The notes under the pieces are model-generated. The model was not told the DNA's origin. It ran no database searches and saw only the letters and a list, made by a program, of their open reading frames with translations. Below, piece after piece: positions 52,053 through 61,223 of a stretch of DNA of 64,000 nucleotides. Position numbers and translations under genes: made by a program. Source of the DNA: Candidatus Sulfuritelmatomonas gaucii (GTDB lineage: Bacteria; Acidobacteriota; Terriglobia; Terriglobales; Acidobacteriaceae); NCBI GenBank assembly GCA_900290245.1, contig OKRB01000105.1:18212-82211 (forward strand), read 5' to 3'. Every line of letters starts with the position of its first letter. The stretch's first letter is position 1.

Positions 52053-53128
52053 CGTTCTTCCACGGTATCAGGAGGCAGAGTCGGCCCGGAAATGGTACCG
52101 GCTTCCGATGCCGCAGCCGCGGATGCGAACCCTGCCGGTCCGGGTTCGGGCTGCGAAGGGGCATGCCCGCTGCCTGCTTGCTGGGACAAGAGGCCGGCTT
52201 GCTGCATCATCCATTCGATGTCGAAGCCTTCCTTGCGCATGCGCTGATCGTAGTAGAAGAGAACCAGGGCGATCCAGGCAACCGGAGTGAGCAGTGTCTG
52301 CAGGGTAAAATTCACGATCACATTCAAAAGTTCGGCCACAACCATCGCCACGGATGCAGTTTGGGCGCTGTGCCCGGCCGCCGTGATGACACCGACGATG
52401 ATGAGGAACGGGATATACGCAATCATCGAGACGACCATGGTGAGGGCGACGACCAGCAAGAACATGACAAAGATGCGGCCACGCGTACCATGGCTGAGCT
52501 TCCACGCGCGCATCAGCGATTCCCATGCCGTCTTCTGTTCCACGACGCAAACGGCCATGCCGACGGAGTAACCCAGCGCGAGCCACACGATCACAACCAG
52601 GGCTGCACCAAACGCAACAAAGACAAAGAAGCCCGAGGCGACGCCGGCGGCAACGCCTCCGCCCGTGAGCGTCACCAAGTAGAAAAGGATGACGGCAACG
52701 CCACCCGCAGCTGCAAGCGGGATACCTGCGACGACGAGCCCTTGAAGCACCAGGAACCACAGATAGGTCCAAAAGCGGGCTCGCCCACTGGCCAGCGCGG
52801 CGCGAATCGTCAGCTTCTCGCCGCGATTGGCGCTGACCGCAGCCTGCGTAAGGCCGGCCGTGGAATAGACGTAGGCCGCAATGTAAAGGGGAAGTGTTAA
52901 AGCGATAAGCGCAACCAGCGCCAGAATCGCGATCGGATTTGAACCCGAACTTCCCTTGAGCGCTGCGGCTGCGGCCACGACAAGCGCGCCGGCGAGAACG
53001 CCGATCGCGATCATCACCCCGATGGGCAATGCCGCGACTCCCGCAAAAAGCAGAAAATTGCGTCGATAAAGCTGCGCGGTCCGGTCCAGGATTTCGCCGA
53101 GCGTCAATGGCCGTAAGCTCTCGTTCAT
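52049..53128 (-). CDS. Multi-pass membrane protein (glycerophosphodiesterase membrane-domain type), copy 1
   Basis: 359 residues from ATG 53128; six helices. N-terminal LRPLTLGEILDRTAQLYRRNFLLF and late KEGFDIEWMMQQAGLL are marks of the group annotated with the GPDPase membrane domain. No phosphodiesterase catalytic domain is attached. Paralogue of the next gene upstream (same N-terminal motif and same KEGFDIEWMM). The frame reaches 53269 upstream but would overlap the paralogue. Confidence 0.8.
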   Translation of the reverse strand: MNESLRPLTLGEILDRTAQLYRRNFLLFAGVAALPIGVMIAIGVLAGALVVAAAAALKGSSGSNPIAILALVALIALTLPLYIAAYVYSTAGLTQAAVSANRGEKLTIRAALASGRARFWTYLWFLVLQGLVVAGIPLAAAGGVAVILFYLVTLTGGGVAAGVASGFFVFVAFGAALVVIVWLALGYSVGMAVCVVEQKTAWESLMRAWKLSHGTRGRIFVMFLLVVALTMVVSMIAYIPFLIIVGVITAAGHSAQTASVAMVVAELLNVIVNFTLQTLLTPVAWIALVLFYYDQRMRKEGFDIEWMMQQAGLLSQQAGSGHAPSQPEPGPAGFASAAAASEAGTISGPTLPPDTVEER

Positions 53129-53154
53129 GATCGTGCTCGCTTGTCTTGATCCTA

Positions 53155-54189
53155 TTAATGTCCCATGTCTGCGGTAGAGCCGGTTATCCCTGGCGAGGCG
53201 CCGGTGTCGGGAAATCCGGCAAGCCCGGTTCGTGCCTGTGGCAGCAAGCCGGCGGCCTGCATCATCCACTCAATATCGAACCCTTCCTTGCGAATTCGCA
53301 GGTCGTAATAAAAGAGCGTGAGGCCGGTGGAATAAATCGGACCGATCAAGGTGTTGGTGACGAATGCGGCAACCTCAGAGACTGCCAGCAAGGCGAGCGG
53401 CAACGCGTGTCCGGGATGCTTCAGGCCGAGGATAATAAACGGAAATCCGAACAGGATGCCCAATAACAAGCGGATTACGTAAACCAGGAGCCAGAGCACA
53501 AAGATGCGGCCGCGCGAACCCTGACTGAGCTCGATGCTGCGCCGGATCGCCTGCCGGGTCGACAGGCCTTCGACGACGCATGCCGGCATGGCAAGCGAAT
53601 ACCGCAGCCACATGATCACGCCGTAGATAGTCGCGCCCAGAAAGAGTGGGGCAAAGATCAACATGCCGACCAGAAAGCCGATCGCGGTCGACGGATTCAT
53701 CGCGGGAGGGTGCTGCGCAACCTGCGGATTGAAGAGGAATCCGCTGGGCAGAATGGCAAAGAGCGCCGCAAACAGCACCACATACAAAACGTAGAGGGGC
53801 GCCCATGCGCGAAACACGGTTACGGCCATCAGCCATAGATACCGGCGCAAGCGCAAGAGAACGCTGCCTGCAGCGGCGCGGACCGTCGCAGTTTCACCCA
53901 GATAGATCCACGCCACGGTGCGATTGAATGCGGCGATGGCGAGTCCGGCCACGAGGGCGATGGCCAATACCTCGACGCCGAGCGTAACCGCGTAGGCCCA
54001 CTCCAAGTGGGGGGGAATATGCGGATACCCGAGGAGCGTGAGCACGCCCAGGTGGAGCATCTGCACGAGCAACATGGTTCCGGCGAAGATTCCGGAGATC
54101 CCGACAAAGAGCGGAAAATGATTGCGATACAGTTCGGCGGTGCGGTCCAGAATCTCGCCGAGGGTCATTGGCCGAAGCTGGTTGTTCAT
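53155..54189 (-). CDS. Multi-pass membrane protein (glycerophosphodiesterase membrane-domain type), copy 2
   Basis: 344 residues from ATG 54189 with GAGG just upstream. Starts LRPMTLGEILDRTAELYRNHFPLF, has six helices, and ends RKEGFDIEWMMQAAGLL plus a Pro/Gly tail. Probably the first gene of the minus-strand MoxR cluster operon. Function unknown; a role in membrane insertion or as an envelope scaffold for MoxR-DUF58 is a guess. Confidence 0.8.
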   Translation of the reverse strand: MNNQLRPMTLGEILDRTAELYRNHFPLFVGISGIFAGTMLLVQMLHLGVLTLLGYPHIPPHLEWAYAVTLGVEVLAIALVAGLAIAAFNRTVAWIYLGETATVRAAAGSVLLRLRRYLWLMAVTVFRAWAPLYVLYVVLFAALFAILPSGFLFNPQVAQHPPAMNPSTAIGFLVGMLIFAPLFLGATIYGVIMWLRYSLAMPACVVEGLSTRQAIRRSIELSQGSRGRIFVLWLLVYVIRLLLGILFGFPFIILGLKHPGHALPLALLAVSEVAAFVTNTLIGPIYSTGLTLFYYDLRIRKEGFDIEWMMQAAGLLPQARTGLAGFPDTGASPGITGSTADMGH

Positions 54190-54512
54190 TCCATCCTCAG
54201 TGCGCAAAGAAGCTTTTCCGCGAACCTGCGCTTGGGTTTGGCTCAGGCATGCGCCGAGGCCCGCGCAGAAAATATCCCAGCACAAAAAGGTCAAGATTTG
54301 GCGCGAAAATTCGATTCCGTGAACGCTTGCAGGGATCGTAGCACAGGATCGGCGCGCGCAGCGGTCCGGCGCTGCGGGTGTCTGGACCCGAGCCTTGAGG
54401 TTCCGCAAGAAACTTGTGCTTTTTGGTAACTAATCCTTTAGTTGTTCGTCTATAGTGGTGTGAGGGCGCATGTTTCCGAACGGAATCTCCCCATCAAATC
54501 AATGAGATAGCG
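54190..54512. other. Divergent control region between MoxR cluster and BlaI operon
   Basis: 323 bp without a gene. It holds the BlaI-type palindrome and a -10 box near 54451. I see nothing else definite; promoters for the MoxR cluster should lie in its left half. Confidence 0.5.
54428..54443. promoter_or_regulatory. BlaI-type operator candidate with adjoining -10
   Basis: AACTAA TCCT TTAGTT, a perfect 6-bp inverted repeat, located at the -35 position for TATAGT at 54451-54456. BlaI/MecI repressors bind such dyads in their own promoters; the half-site ACTAA/TTAGT differs from the staphylococcal TACA/TGTA. Confidence 0.6.
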
Positions 54513-54926
54513 ATGCCGCCGAAAAAATCCAACACGCTGACCGAGGCCGAGCTCAGGCTGATGAAGATCCTGTGGCGGCGTGGCGAATCGGCAGTCACCG
54601 ACCTGGTGGCCGCGCTGCCTAAGGGCGAACAACTGGCTTACAACTCGGTTCTCACCACAATTCGTATCCTCGAGCAAAAGGGTTACGTGGAACACCGGCA
54701 GGAGGGCCGCGCATTCGTTTACCGGCCTCAAATCGCCGAGCAGGACGCGCGCCGGACAGAGGTTCGCAACGTGCTCAACCGTTTTTTTGGCAACTCGAGT
54801 GAGCGGCTCGTGTTATCTCTGTTGGGCGACATTGAGATCTCTCAAGAAGAATTGCAGAGGCTCAAGGACGCAATTCGCGATGCCGCGCCAGACGATGCCG
54901 CGCCCGATCCGGAAGGCGAGGGGTAA
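54513..54926 (+). CDS. BlaI/MecI/CopY family transcriptional repressor
   Basis: 137 residues. Winged helix LTEAELRLMKILWRRGESAVTDLVAAL, AYNSVLTTIRILEQKGYVEHRQEGRAFVYRP, then a dimerisation/cleavage region (NRFFGNSSERLVLSLLGD). The linker FFGNS is where BlaR1-type proteases cut the repressor in the classical system. Three bp before the M56 peptidase gene. Confidence 0.93.
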   Translation: MPPKKSNTLTEAELRLMKILWRRGESAVTDLVAALPKGEQLAYNSVLTTIRILEQKGYVEHRQEGRAFVYRPQIAEQDARRTEVRNVLNRFFGNSSERLVLSLLGDIEISQEELQRLKDAIRDAAPDDAAPDPEGEG

Positions 54927-54929
54927 AGA

Positions 54930-56624
54930 ATGCATTCGATCCTCATAGCTGGCGCATTTCATGCGGAAATTGCCTCGACGGGCGACCGCCTGATCGCGAT
55001 GTTTTCCGGATTTGCGCGCTCTGCCGCACCTGTGGCTCTTGACGCCGTGTGGCAGGGCGCGATGGTAGCGGTTGCCTTGGTTCTCTGCTTGCGGTTTGCG
55101 CCGCGCGTTTCGGCCACGCACCGCTTCGCCATCTGGTCTTCGGCCTTCGCGGTTGTTGCCGCGTTGCCGTTCCTGCCCATCATTCTGCACTCTTCGGCAT
55201 CGGCCGCCGTTGGGCCTTCCGCGCTGCCTGCGATGACCGCGCGACCGTGGCTGCAACTCGATAGCCGATGGGGATTTATCGTTGCGGGCCTTTGGCTCGC
55301 GGCATCGGTTGTCCGCGCCGGCGATCTCGTCTTCCACTCAATGCGCCTGCGCCAGTTGTGGAAGACGGCATTACCAGTTCCAGTGGACGCAGGCCTGCGC
55401 TCGCTGCTTGGCGCCGTATTTCCGACGCGCCACCCTATTGAGATCTGCAAGACGCGCGAGCTTGACCGACCCAGCGTGATTGGCTTCTTCGCGCCGCGCA
55501 TCCTTATTCCAGATTGGCTCTTTGAGCGCCTGACGCCCGGTGAACTTGAGCATGTAGTCCTGCACGAAGCCGAACACCTGCGGCGACGCGACGACTGGAC
55601 CAATCTGCTACAGAAAATTTCGCTGGTTCTTTTCCCGTTGAACCCCGCGCTCGCGTGGATGGAGCGGCGGCTTTGCCGCGAACGCGAGATGGCTTGTGAC
55701 GAAGGCGTTGTGCGGCGTACGCAGGCTCCGCGGGCTTACGCGGCCTGCCTGACCAGCCTGGCCGAGCGGTCGCTGAAACGCCGCGCGCAGGCGCTCTCGC
55801 TCGGCGCGTTCGAGCGGCGGCCTGAACTGGTCCACCGTGTGCACAGCATCCTGTGGCGCAAGCGCGCGCTGCATCCACTCGCGGCCCGTGCCTGGGTAGG
55901 CGCCGTCGGCTGCGGCCTGTTGTTTGGAGCGGTTGCGCTGGCGCGCTGCCCGCAGGTGGTGGCATTCGTTCCGGCGAAGACCGGCAACACGGCGCATGAC
56001 CTGGCGAATGCGCAGAAAAATACAGAGACGCCTAACATGGAGCGTGCCGCACTTTCGCCGGTCCGTCAGGCAGGCCAGGCAGTTGCCACCGCAGATTTGA
56101 AATCAGCCGGCGGACTCCAAGCGCCTGCACAATTCCATGCGATCGAGACGAAGGCTGTTCTGCCGGCGCAGCGCAACGCAGCGGCACCGCTGATGGCCGA
56201 TTCTGAAGGCCCCGCATCGCAGCAATCGATGGGTACTGAGGAGCGCGCAGTTGCGTCCCTTGAAAGAAACGCAGATGCTCCGCGCCAGGTGCTGTTGAAA
56301 GCGGAAGAATCTAATGCCGCGGCTATCGCGCAGGAAACGGGATGCATCGTCTTCACGGCCTGGGAGCAGGTGCGAACTGTTCGGCGCGGGAGCGCTCCGG
56401 TGGCCGATTACGATGCTGACGCAGGCAGTCAGCGGGAAAATCCCCAGGCCGCCAGCGACTCAGACTCCCAACCGGCGGCTCAAATCACCATTACGCGCGT
56501 GATCCTGACGGTTTACCCCGCAGCCTCAGCGCCCCAGGCGAACAGGAAACACATCGCAGGTTCCCATTCCGGCCTGCCCGCCGCAATTCCGTTCGATGGC
56601 GGCTGGCTGGTCTTCCGGCTCTAA
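54930..56624 (+). CDS. M56 family (BlaR1-like) membrane metallopeptidase
   Basis: 564 residues with helices at about 37-58, 66-88, 113-132 and 317-335. Zinc site HEAEH at 212-216 and third ligand region REREMACDE (from 250). Unlike BlaR1 there is no penicillin-binding sensor domain after the last helix; the periplasmic tail (about 340-564) is low-complexity, Ala/Gln rich. A protease that responds to envelope stress and cleaves the BlaI-type repressor next to it is the likely role. GAGGGG precedes the start. Confidence 0.9.
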   Translation: MHSILIAGAFHAEIASTGDRLIAMFSGFARSAAPVALDAVWQGAMVAVALVLCLRFAPRVSATHRFAIWSSAFAVVAALPFLPIILHSSASAAVGPSALPAMTARPWLQLDSRWGFIVAGLWLAASVVRAGDLVFHSMRLRQLWKTALPVPVDAGLRSLLGAVFPTRHPIEICKTRELDRPSVIGFFAPRILIPDWLFERLTPGELEHVVLHEAEHLRRRDDWTNLLQKISLVLFPLNPALAWMERRLCREREMACDEGVVRRTQAPRAYAACLTSLAERSLKRRAQALSLGAFERRPELVHRVHSILWRKRALHPLAARAWVGAVGCGLLFGAVALARCPQVVAFVPAKTGNTAHDLANAQKNTETPNMERAALSPVRQAGQAVATADLKSAGGLQAPAQFHAIETKAVLPAQRNAAAPLMADSEGPASQQSMGTEERAVASLERNADAPRQVLLKAEESNAAAIAQETGCIVFTAWEQVRTVRRGSAPVADYDADAGSQRENPQAASDSDSQPAAQITITRVILTVYPAASAPQANRKHIAGSHSGLPAAIPFDGGWLVFRL

Positions 56625-56671
56625 CCAAACATTTCAACCAAGGCAAGCAGAAATTTCAAACCAAATGGAGA

Positions 56672-58237
56672 ATGAACATGACACCAACAACTAAATCATT
56701 AGTAGCAAGACTGAAGGAGCTCGCAATCCCCGCGGGTGTTCTCGCTACGGTCCTCTTCCTATTCGCGTTCATGTTTGACCACAACCGCGCGCAAGCCGCT
56801 GCCTCGGGCCCGCTGGACGAAAGCAGCGTTTCGGCGCTCACGGCACTGGACAACGCGGTCGAAGCAGTGGCAACTCGCGTCACGCCGGCGGTGGTCAACG
56901 TCACCGTTACTTCACGCGTCAAGCAGGACGATCAGATGCAGATGAACGGCCAGAGTTTCGGCGGCATCAATCCGCAGGAATTGCCCCCTGGATTCCGGCA
57001 GTTTTTCTTCGGGCCCAACGGCCAGCAGATGAAACCGCAGCCCCAGTTTGAGCACGGCATTGGCAGCGGAGTCATCGTCTCGTCCGACGGCTATATCGTC
57101 ACCAACGACCATGTCGTCGACGGCGCTACGCAAGTCCGCGTGACTCTCAACGATCGTCGCGTCTTCACGGCCAAAGTGATTGGCGTAGACAAGCTGAACG
57201 ACCTGGCGGTCATAAAGATTGACGCGCACGATTTGACCACTGTGCCATGGGGCGATTCGGACAAGCTGCGCACGGGTGAATCCGTTCTTGCCTTTGGCAA
57301 TCCCTTCGGCAACTTCCCGTTCACCGTCACCCGTGGAATCGTGAGCGGCCTCGACCGGCCCAATCCCTACTCCGACGATCCGCGCAAGCCGGGCGATTAC
57401 ATCCAGACGGACGCGGCCATCAATCCCGGCAACTCCGGCGGCCCGCTCGTGAATGCATATGGACAGGTGATCGGGATCAACACCTTCATCATCTCGGGCA
57501 GCGGATCGTTTGCCGGCGCCGGGTTCGCCATCCCCTCGCAGATCGCCGAGACTTCAGCCAAGGCAATTATCGCGAACGGCACAGTGCATCACGGCTACCT
57601 GGGCATCGGCATCAACTCAGTGACGCCTGAGAATGCCACGTTCTTCAACCTGCCCGACGCCAGCGGCGCCATCATCAGCGAGGTCACGCCGGACTCGCCT
57701 GCGAGCAGCGGCGGCCTGAAGAGCGGCGACGTGTTGCGCGAATTGAACGGCAAGAAGATCGACAACGCGAGCACCTTCCAGGTTGCGGTCAGCGAAATGG
57801 CTCCCGGCACGTCGCTCAACCTGGGCGTTTTGCGCGACGGCAAGCCGGAAACCATTCACGTAACCGTAAGTGAATTCCATAACGACAAAAGCGGCGAAGA
57901 AGCCAGCAACTCCGGATCAGGAGATCAGCACGCGAGATTGGGCGTCAGCGTGGCGAATCTCACGCCCGAGCTGCGCCAGCAGTACAACGTTCCCGACAAT
58001 GTGCATGGCGCGGTAATTGAGTCGGTGCGCCCGGGCAGCCCGGCTGACGATGCAGGCTTGTCCGCGGGTTTCGTGATTCTCGGTGTGGACCGGCATCCGG
58101 TGGGGAGCGCCGACAACTTCGTCGATCAAGTGCACTCAGCGCCGGCAGGCAAAGACATCCTGCTGCTGGTGTGGGCCAAAGGCGGGTCCAGCTATCTCGT
58201 GATTCATCCCGCTCAGAATTCGGAGAGCGGCATGTAA
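56672..58237 (+). CDS. Do-type (HtrA/DegQ) serine protease, membrane anchored
   Basis: 521 residues. One N-terminal helix (about 18-36) serves as signal anchor. Protease domain with His147 (TNDHVVDG), Asp177 (NDLAVIKI) and Ser255 (GNSGGPL), then two PDZ domains (about 300-400, LGIGINSVTPENA; and about 420-510, LGVSVANLTPELR). Degrades or holds misfolded periplasmic proteins. 47 bp after the M56 gene, so probably controlled by the BlaI-type repressor. ATG 56672 or 56678; GGAG spacing favours 56678. Confidence 0.94.
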   Translation: MNMTPTTKSLVARLKELAIPAGVLATVLFLFAFMFDHNRAQAAASGPLDESSVSALTALDNAVEAVATRVTPAVVNVTVTSRVKQDDQMQMNGQSFGGINPQELPPGFRQFFFGPNGQQMKPQPQFEHGIGSGVIVSSDGYIVTNDHVVDGATQVRVTLNDRRVFTAKVIGVDKLNDLAVIKIDAHDLTTVPWGDSDKLRTGESVLAFGNPFGNFPFTVTRGIVSGLDRPNPYSDDPRKPGDYIQTDAAINPGNSGGPLVNAYGQVIGINTFIISGSGSFAGAGFAIPSQIAETSAKAIIANGTVHHGYLGIGINSVTPENATFFNLPDASGAIISEVTPDSPASSGGLKSGDVLRELNGKKIDNASTFQVAVSEMAPGTSLNLGVLRDGKPETIHVTVSEFHNDKSGEEASNSGSGDQHARLGVSVANLTPELRQQYNVPDNVHGAVIESVRPGSPADDAGLSAGFVILGVDRHPVGSADNFVDQVHSAPAGKDILLLVWAKGGSSYLVIHPAQNSESGM

Positions 58238-58256
58238 AGTTCGACCAGCGCCTCAG

Positions 58257-58287
58257 GCCTGGCCGCGTGGGAAGGGAGCGGCCAGGC
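58257..58287 (+). terminator. Perfect 10-bp hairpin after the HtrA gene
   Basis: GCCTGGCCGC (58257-58266) and GCGGCCAGGC (58278-58287) around 11 nt, 19 nt after the stop. No U-tract. Confidence 0.55.
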
Positions 58288-58466
58288 GGGGTGGTCGAGA
58301 CACTTGTCCTAGGCTGAAGGCTGCCGTGGTTGGGTGGCTTGAGGAATCAGGGTCTGCTCGGGGGGAGGGGACTCTGCTTCTACAGCCTGGGACAAACTAA
58401 CCCTCATTTCTCTTGAAGCCGTCGAAGATCGTAGCGCTGGTCGCAAGACTGGCTGTAAGGATCGCG

Positions 58467-58553
58467 ACTGTGAAACTGTAGAACTGTGAAACTATGGATC
58501 GCGCCAAATCAGTGACTTAGAACGGAATCTTCACAGTTCTACAGTTTCACAGT
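58467..58553. repeat. Perfect 24-bp inverted repeat made of octamers
   Basis: 58467-58490 and 58530-58553 are exact reverse complements (24 bp), 39 nt apart. Each arm consists of GTGAAACT/GTAGAACT octamers. It lies between the convergent HtrA and sensor genes. Confidence 0.75.
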
Positions 58554-58655
58554 GAATAAAAAGCGGCGCTTGCGTGGGTGGCCCAGATGCAAGCACGGCA
58601 GTATGTGTCGGTGGGTACGGTGATGTTATTCATTCGATCCTCGCACCCTCTCTGA

Positions 58656-58786
58656 CCGCATGAATTCGCTCCATCAGCTTCGTGGTTCCCGGGTCTCAAA
58701 ATCGAGACCCGGTATTCGTGATTCCCTGATCTCAAAATCGAGACCAGGGGCACCCAGTTGGTACAAAGCTAAGCGGTCAGAAACCT
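58656..58786. repeat. Dispersed hairpin-bearing repeat element (copy 2)
   Basis: Two tandem hairpins share the loop AAAATC: CCGGGTCTC/GAGACCCGG (58689-58712) and CCCTGATCTC/GAGACCAGGG (58724-58749). Both flanks resemble the copy at 19244-19483, including CCGCATGA...GCTCCAT on the left and GGGGCACCCAGTT...GGTAC on the right. Confidence 0.75.
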
Positions 58787-58916
58787 CCTGGGTTTGGCGC
58801 TCATCTTGATTGTGCGGGAAACGGCGAAATAGTCCGCAACGTTAAGTGGCTCAGATAGAGCGAGTCACGGGAAGAGGGCCTTGACACTACGATTCCCGAC
58901 GACTTGAAGTGAGTCA

Positions 58917-61028
58917 CTATCTCAAGCCTGTGACCAAATACAAATCTGAAAGCAGGCGGGTGTAGCCATAAGCGTATGCGCTGCCGTCGAGAGTGAAGAG
59001 CACATGAGTCATTTCGCAAACTCCCGGCCCTTCAGGAACGGCGATTTCTTTGAAGAACTTCCTCTGACCGGTGAGAATGTTGATCCGGAAAGCTCTGATC
59101 GATGACTTGCCGTGCTGATAGACATAGAGGACGTTCGGGTCCGATGTCCATTGAACCGTTTCCCCCGCCAGCAATCCGGGAATGGCACGAGGAGTCCCAC
59201 TGTCCATCGGGTAGAGTTGCGCTCCGCTCTTTTTCATATCGCTCGCGGCAATGAGCTTTCCATCGGGCGAAATCTGGCAAGCGTTGATTCCTTCCGGCGT
59301 AACGGCACGCGGACTGCCCCCATCGATACTTTGAACGAAGCACTGGGCCGCACGTCCTGTGTAGTTTCCCGTGAAAAGAATCTGTTTGCCGTCGGGCAGC
59401 CAGTGAATGCCCTCCTCGTACTGCTGAATGTCGCCACGGTTGATTCGCCTTATGGTTCCGGCGCCAGTGGGCAACAGGACGAGTTGAGCGTAGGAGACAG
59501 TTGCAGCCACCCACTTGCCGTCGGGAGAAAAATCGCCGGCCATTCCGTCGCCCAGCGCAACCGGCGGCGAGCCTGTCATGTCGCGCATGGCCACCGTATA
59601 GTTTGGCCCGCTCTGTTCTCCCTGCTCGTCAAAGAGCAGCGATTTGCCGTCGCGCGAGATGTCCACGGGAAGCGACCAGTCCTGCCACGAGAGGTCGAGT
59701 TCCTTTTTGGCTCCCGGTGCTTCTCCCATAATAGCTGCGCGATGATCGTCACGCGTCATCAGCACTTGGCCGTCAGGCGCGATGTCCTGCAGGGTTACTC
59801 CGCCCAGCGAGCGGAAGGCGAGGCGTAGATGGCCCGACAGGTCGACCGCATAAACCTGGTGCTGCAACCCGGCGCGCGTCGCCGAGAACCAGACTTCCTT
59901 CCCACTTGGTGACCAGGCCAGCCCCTCTTCGCTTTCCCAACCCGTGGAGAGGAGCATCTTTTTCCCTGCCAGATCGACGACCGAAACGCCGCCCTGGTCG
60001 TCATTGAGGATCGGGTGATCGAGAAATGCGATCTCGCGGCCGTTCGGCGAGACCCGCACGTGGCTGATCCAGCCGGAGGTTTCGTAGAGAACGTGACCGA
60101 GCGGAAACTCAAGCCGTTCTTTGCCTGCCACATCGTGAACAACCGCAAGCGTCTTTCCGTCAGGCGACCAGTCAGCCCAATCGGCATTCTCGGCGAGCTG
60201 GCGCGGCGTTCCGCCTGTAAGCGGCACCTCGCCCAGTGTACCCGTCATCCCGGTCATGAACTGCGGGGTCGCCGGCTGGAGTACGGCCATCTCACCGGAC
60301 GAAGAGACGGCAAGCAGATCGGTTCCCATCAAACCTAGTGATCGCGAGCCATGAAAACTCGGATTTTTTGAGAAAATCTCGACCGGGGCACCCTCCCACG
60401 AAGCCGCATAAATCACGTTTTGTCCGTCAGGTGCGAACCGTGCCGAATAAACTGTTCCCCGCATGACGCTGAGGCGCTGAATCTGTGCCGGCTGCAGCCT
60501 CGCGCTGCGGCGCCCAAGCCATACGCCCGCGCCCAGCAGCGCTGCACAGACAATGATGATCAGAGAGACGAAGACCAGGCGCCGCGACTTAAACCGGTAT
60601 CGGGACTGCTGCTCGCCATCCGGGCCGGCTGCAATCGGCGACGCTGACGCGGGAGGAAGTGCCGGCGGGCTATCTACAGTTGCAACAAAACGATAGCCGC
60701 GGCGCGGCACCGTCTCCACGAACGAAGGGTTCTCGGCCGAATCCCCTAATGCTGTGCGCAGTTTGCCAACCGCGACGTTTACGGCGTGGTCGAAGTCTCC
60801 ATAACTGTCGTCGGGCCAGATGCGCGACTGGAGTTCCTCGCGCGAAACCACGTTACCGGGATTCTCCAGCAGAATCTGAAGGACCTTGAACGGCTGGTCC
60901 TGGAGCTTGACGCGGCTCCCCGCCTTGCGGATCTCACCGGTGCGAAGGTCGGCTTCGAATTCCCCGAAGCGAACCCTGCGGAACCCGTTGTGAGATGGGG
61001 AATCTCCGTTCTGGTGAATCTCCAGCAT
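58917..61028 (-). CDS. Winged-helix DNA-binding / TolB-like propeller transmembrane protein (CadC/ToxR-like plan)
   Basis: 703 residues. OmpR/PhoB-type winged helix at about 17-116 (VRFGEFEADLRTGEIRKAG, LQILLENPGNVVSREELQSRIW, GDFDHAVNVAVGKLRTALGD, VETVPRRGYRF). One membrane helix at about 150-171. From about 185 a periplasmic propeller with PD40 repeats (APDGQNVIYAAS, SPDGKTLAVVHD, SPNGREIAFLDH, SPDGKLIAASD). This fusion is expanded in Acidobacteriota. A one-component sensor that binds DNA from the membrane is likely; target unknown. No divergent partner within about 195 bp except the protease gene. Confidence 0.9.
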   Translation of the reverse strand: MLEIHQNGDSPSHNGFRRVRFGEFEADLRTGEIRKAGSRVKLQDQPFKVLQILLENPGNVVSREELQSRIWPDDSYGDFDHAVNVAVGKLRTALGDSAENPSFVETVPRRGYRFVATVDSPPALPPASASPIAAGPDGEQQSRYRFKSRRLVFVSLIIIVCAALLGAGVWLGRRSARLQPAQIQRLSVMRGTVYSARFAPDGQNVIYAASWEGAPVEIFSKNPSFHGSRSLGLMGTDLLAVSSSGEMAVLQPATPQFMTGMTGTLGEVPLTGGTPRQLAENADWADWSPDGKTLAVVHDVAGKERLEFPLGHVLYETSGWISHVRVSPNGREIAFLDHPILNDDQGGVSVVDLAGKKMLLSTGWESEEGLAWSPSGKEVWFSATRAGLQHQVYAVDLSGHLRLAFRSLGGVTLQDIAPDGQVLMTRDDHRAAIMGEAPGAKKELDLSWQDWSLPVDISRDGKSLLFDEQGEQSGPNYTVAMRDMTGSPPVALGDGMAGDFSPDGKWVAATVSYAQLVLLPTGAGTIRRINRGDIQQYEEGIHWLPDGKQILFTGNYTGRAAQCFVQSIDGGSPRAVTPEGINACQISPDGKLIAASDMKKSGAQLYPMDSGTPRAIPGLLAGETVQWTSDPNVLYVYQHGKSSIRAFRINILTGQRKFFKEIAVPEGPGVCEMTHVLFTLDGSAYAYGYTRLLSDLYLVTGLR

Positions 61029-61223
61029 CGCTGCGTTTACCTCTCTCTTGATGCCATATCGCGGGCCCCTTCTTCAACTATTTTGCAGGAGACGTTCCTA
61101 TTCCGCACCTCTCCAGTTTCTCTCCTGCTACAAGACTGAGGCGCGACCTTCAATCTAGGCCCAGTGAATTGAGGTACCTGGCGGCCTCTCGCATGATCGC
61201 CTTGCCACGTAAGGAGGAGGTCC

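Larger units (their letters stand above)
58238..58916. other. 679-bp gap with terminator hairpin and repeats
   Basis: No gene is supported. It holds a 10-bp hairpin at 58257-58287, a 24-bp inverted octamer repeat at 58467-58553 and the second copy of the dispersed element at 58656-58786. Gene-poor, repeat-rich buffer between convergent genes. Confidence 0.6.

Noticed and set aside
58547-58753. 68-residue minus-strand frame in the 58.2-58.9 kb gap
   Set aside because: Repeats HEYRVSILRPGNHE are the translated tandem hairpins of the dispersed element.
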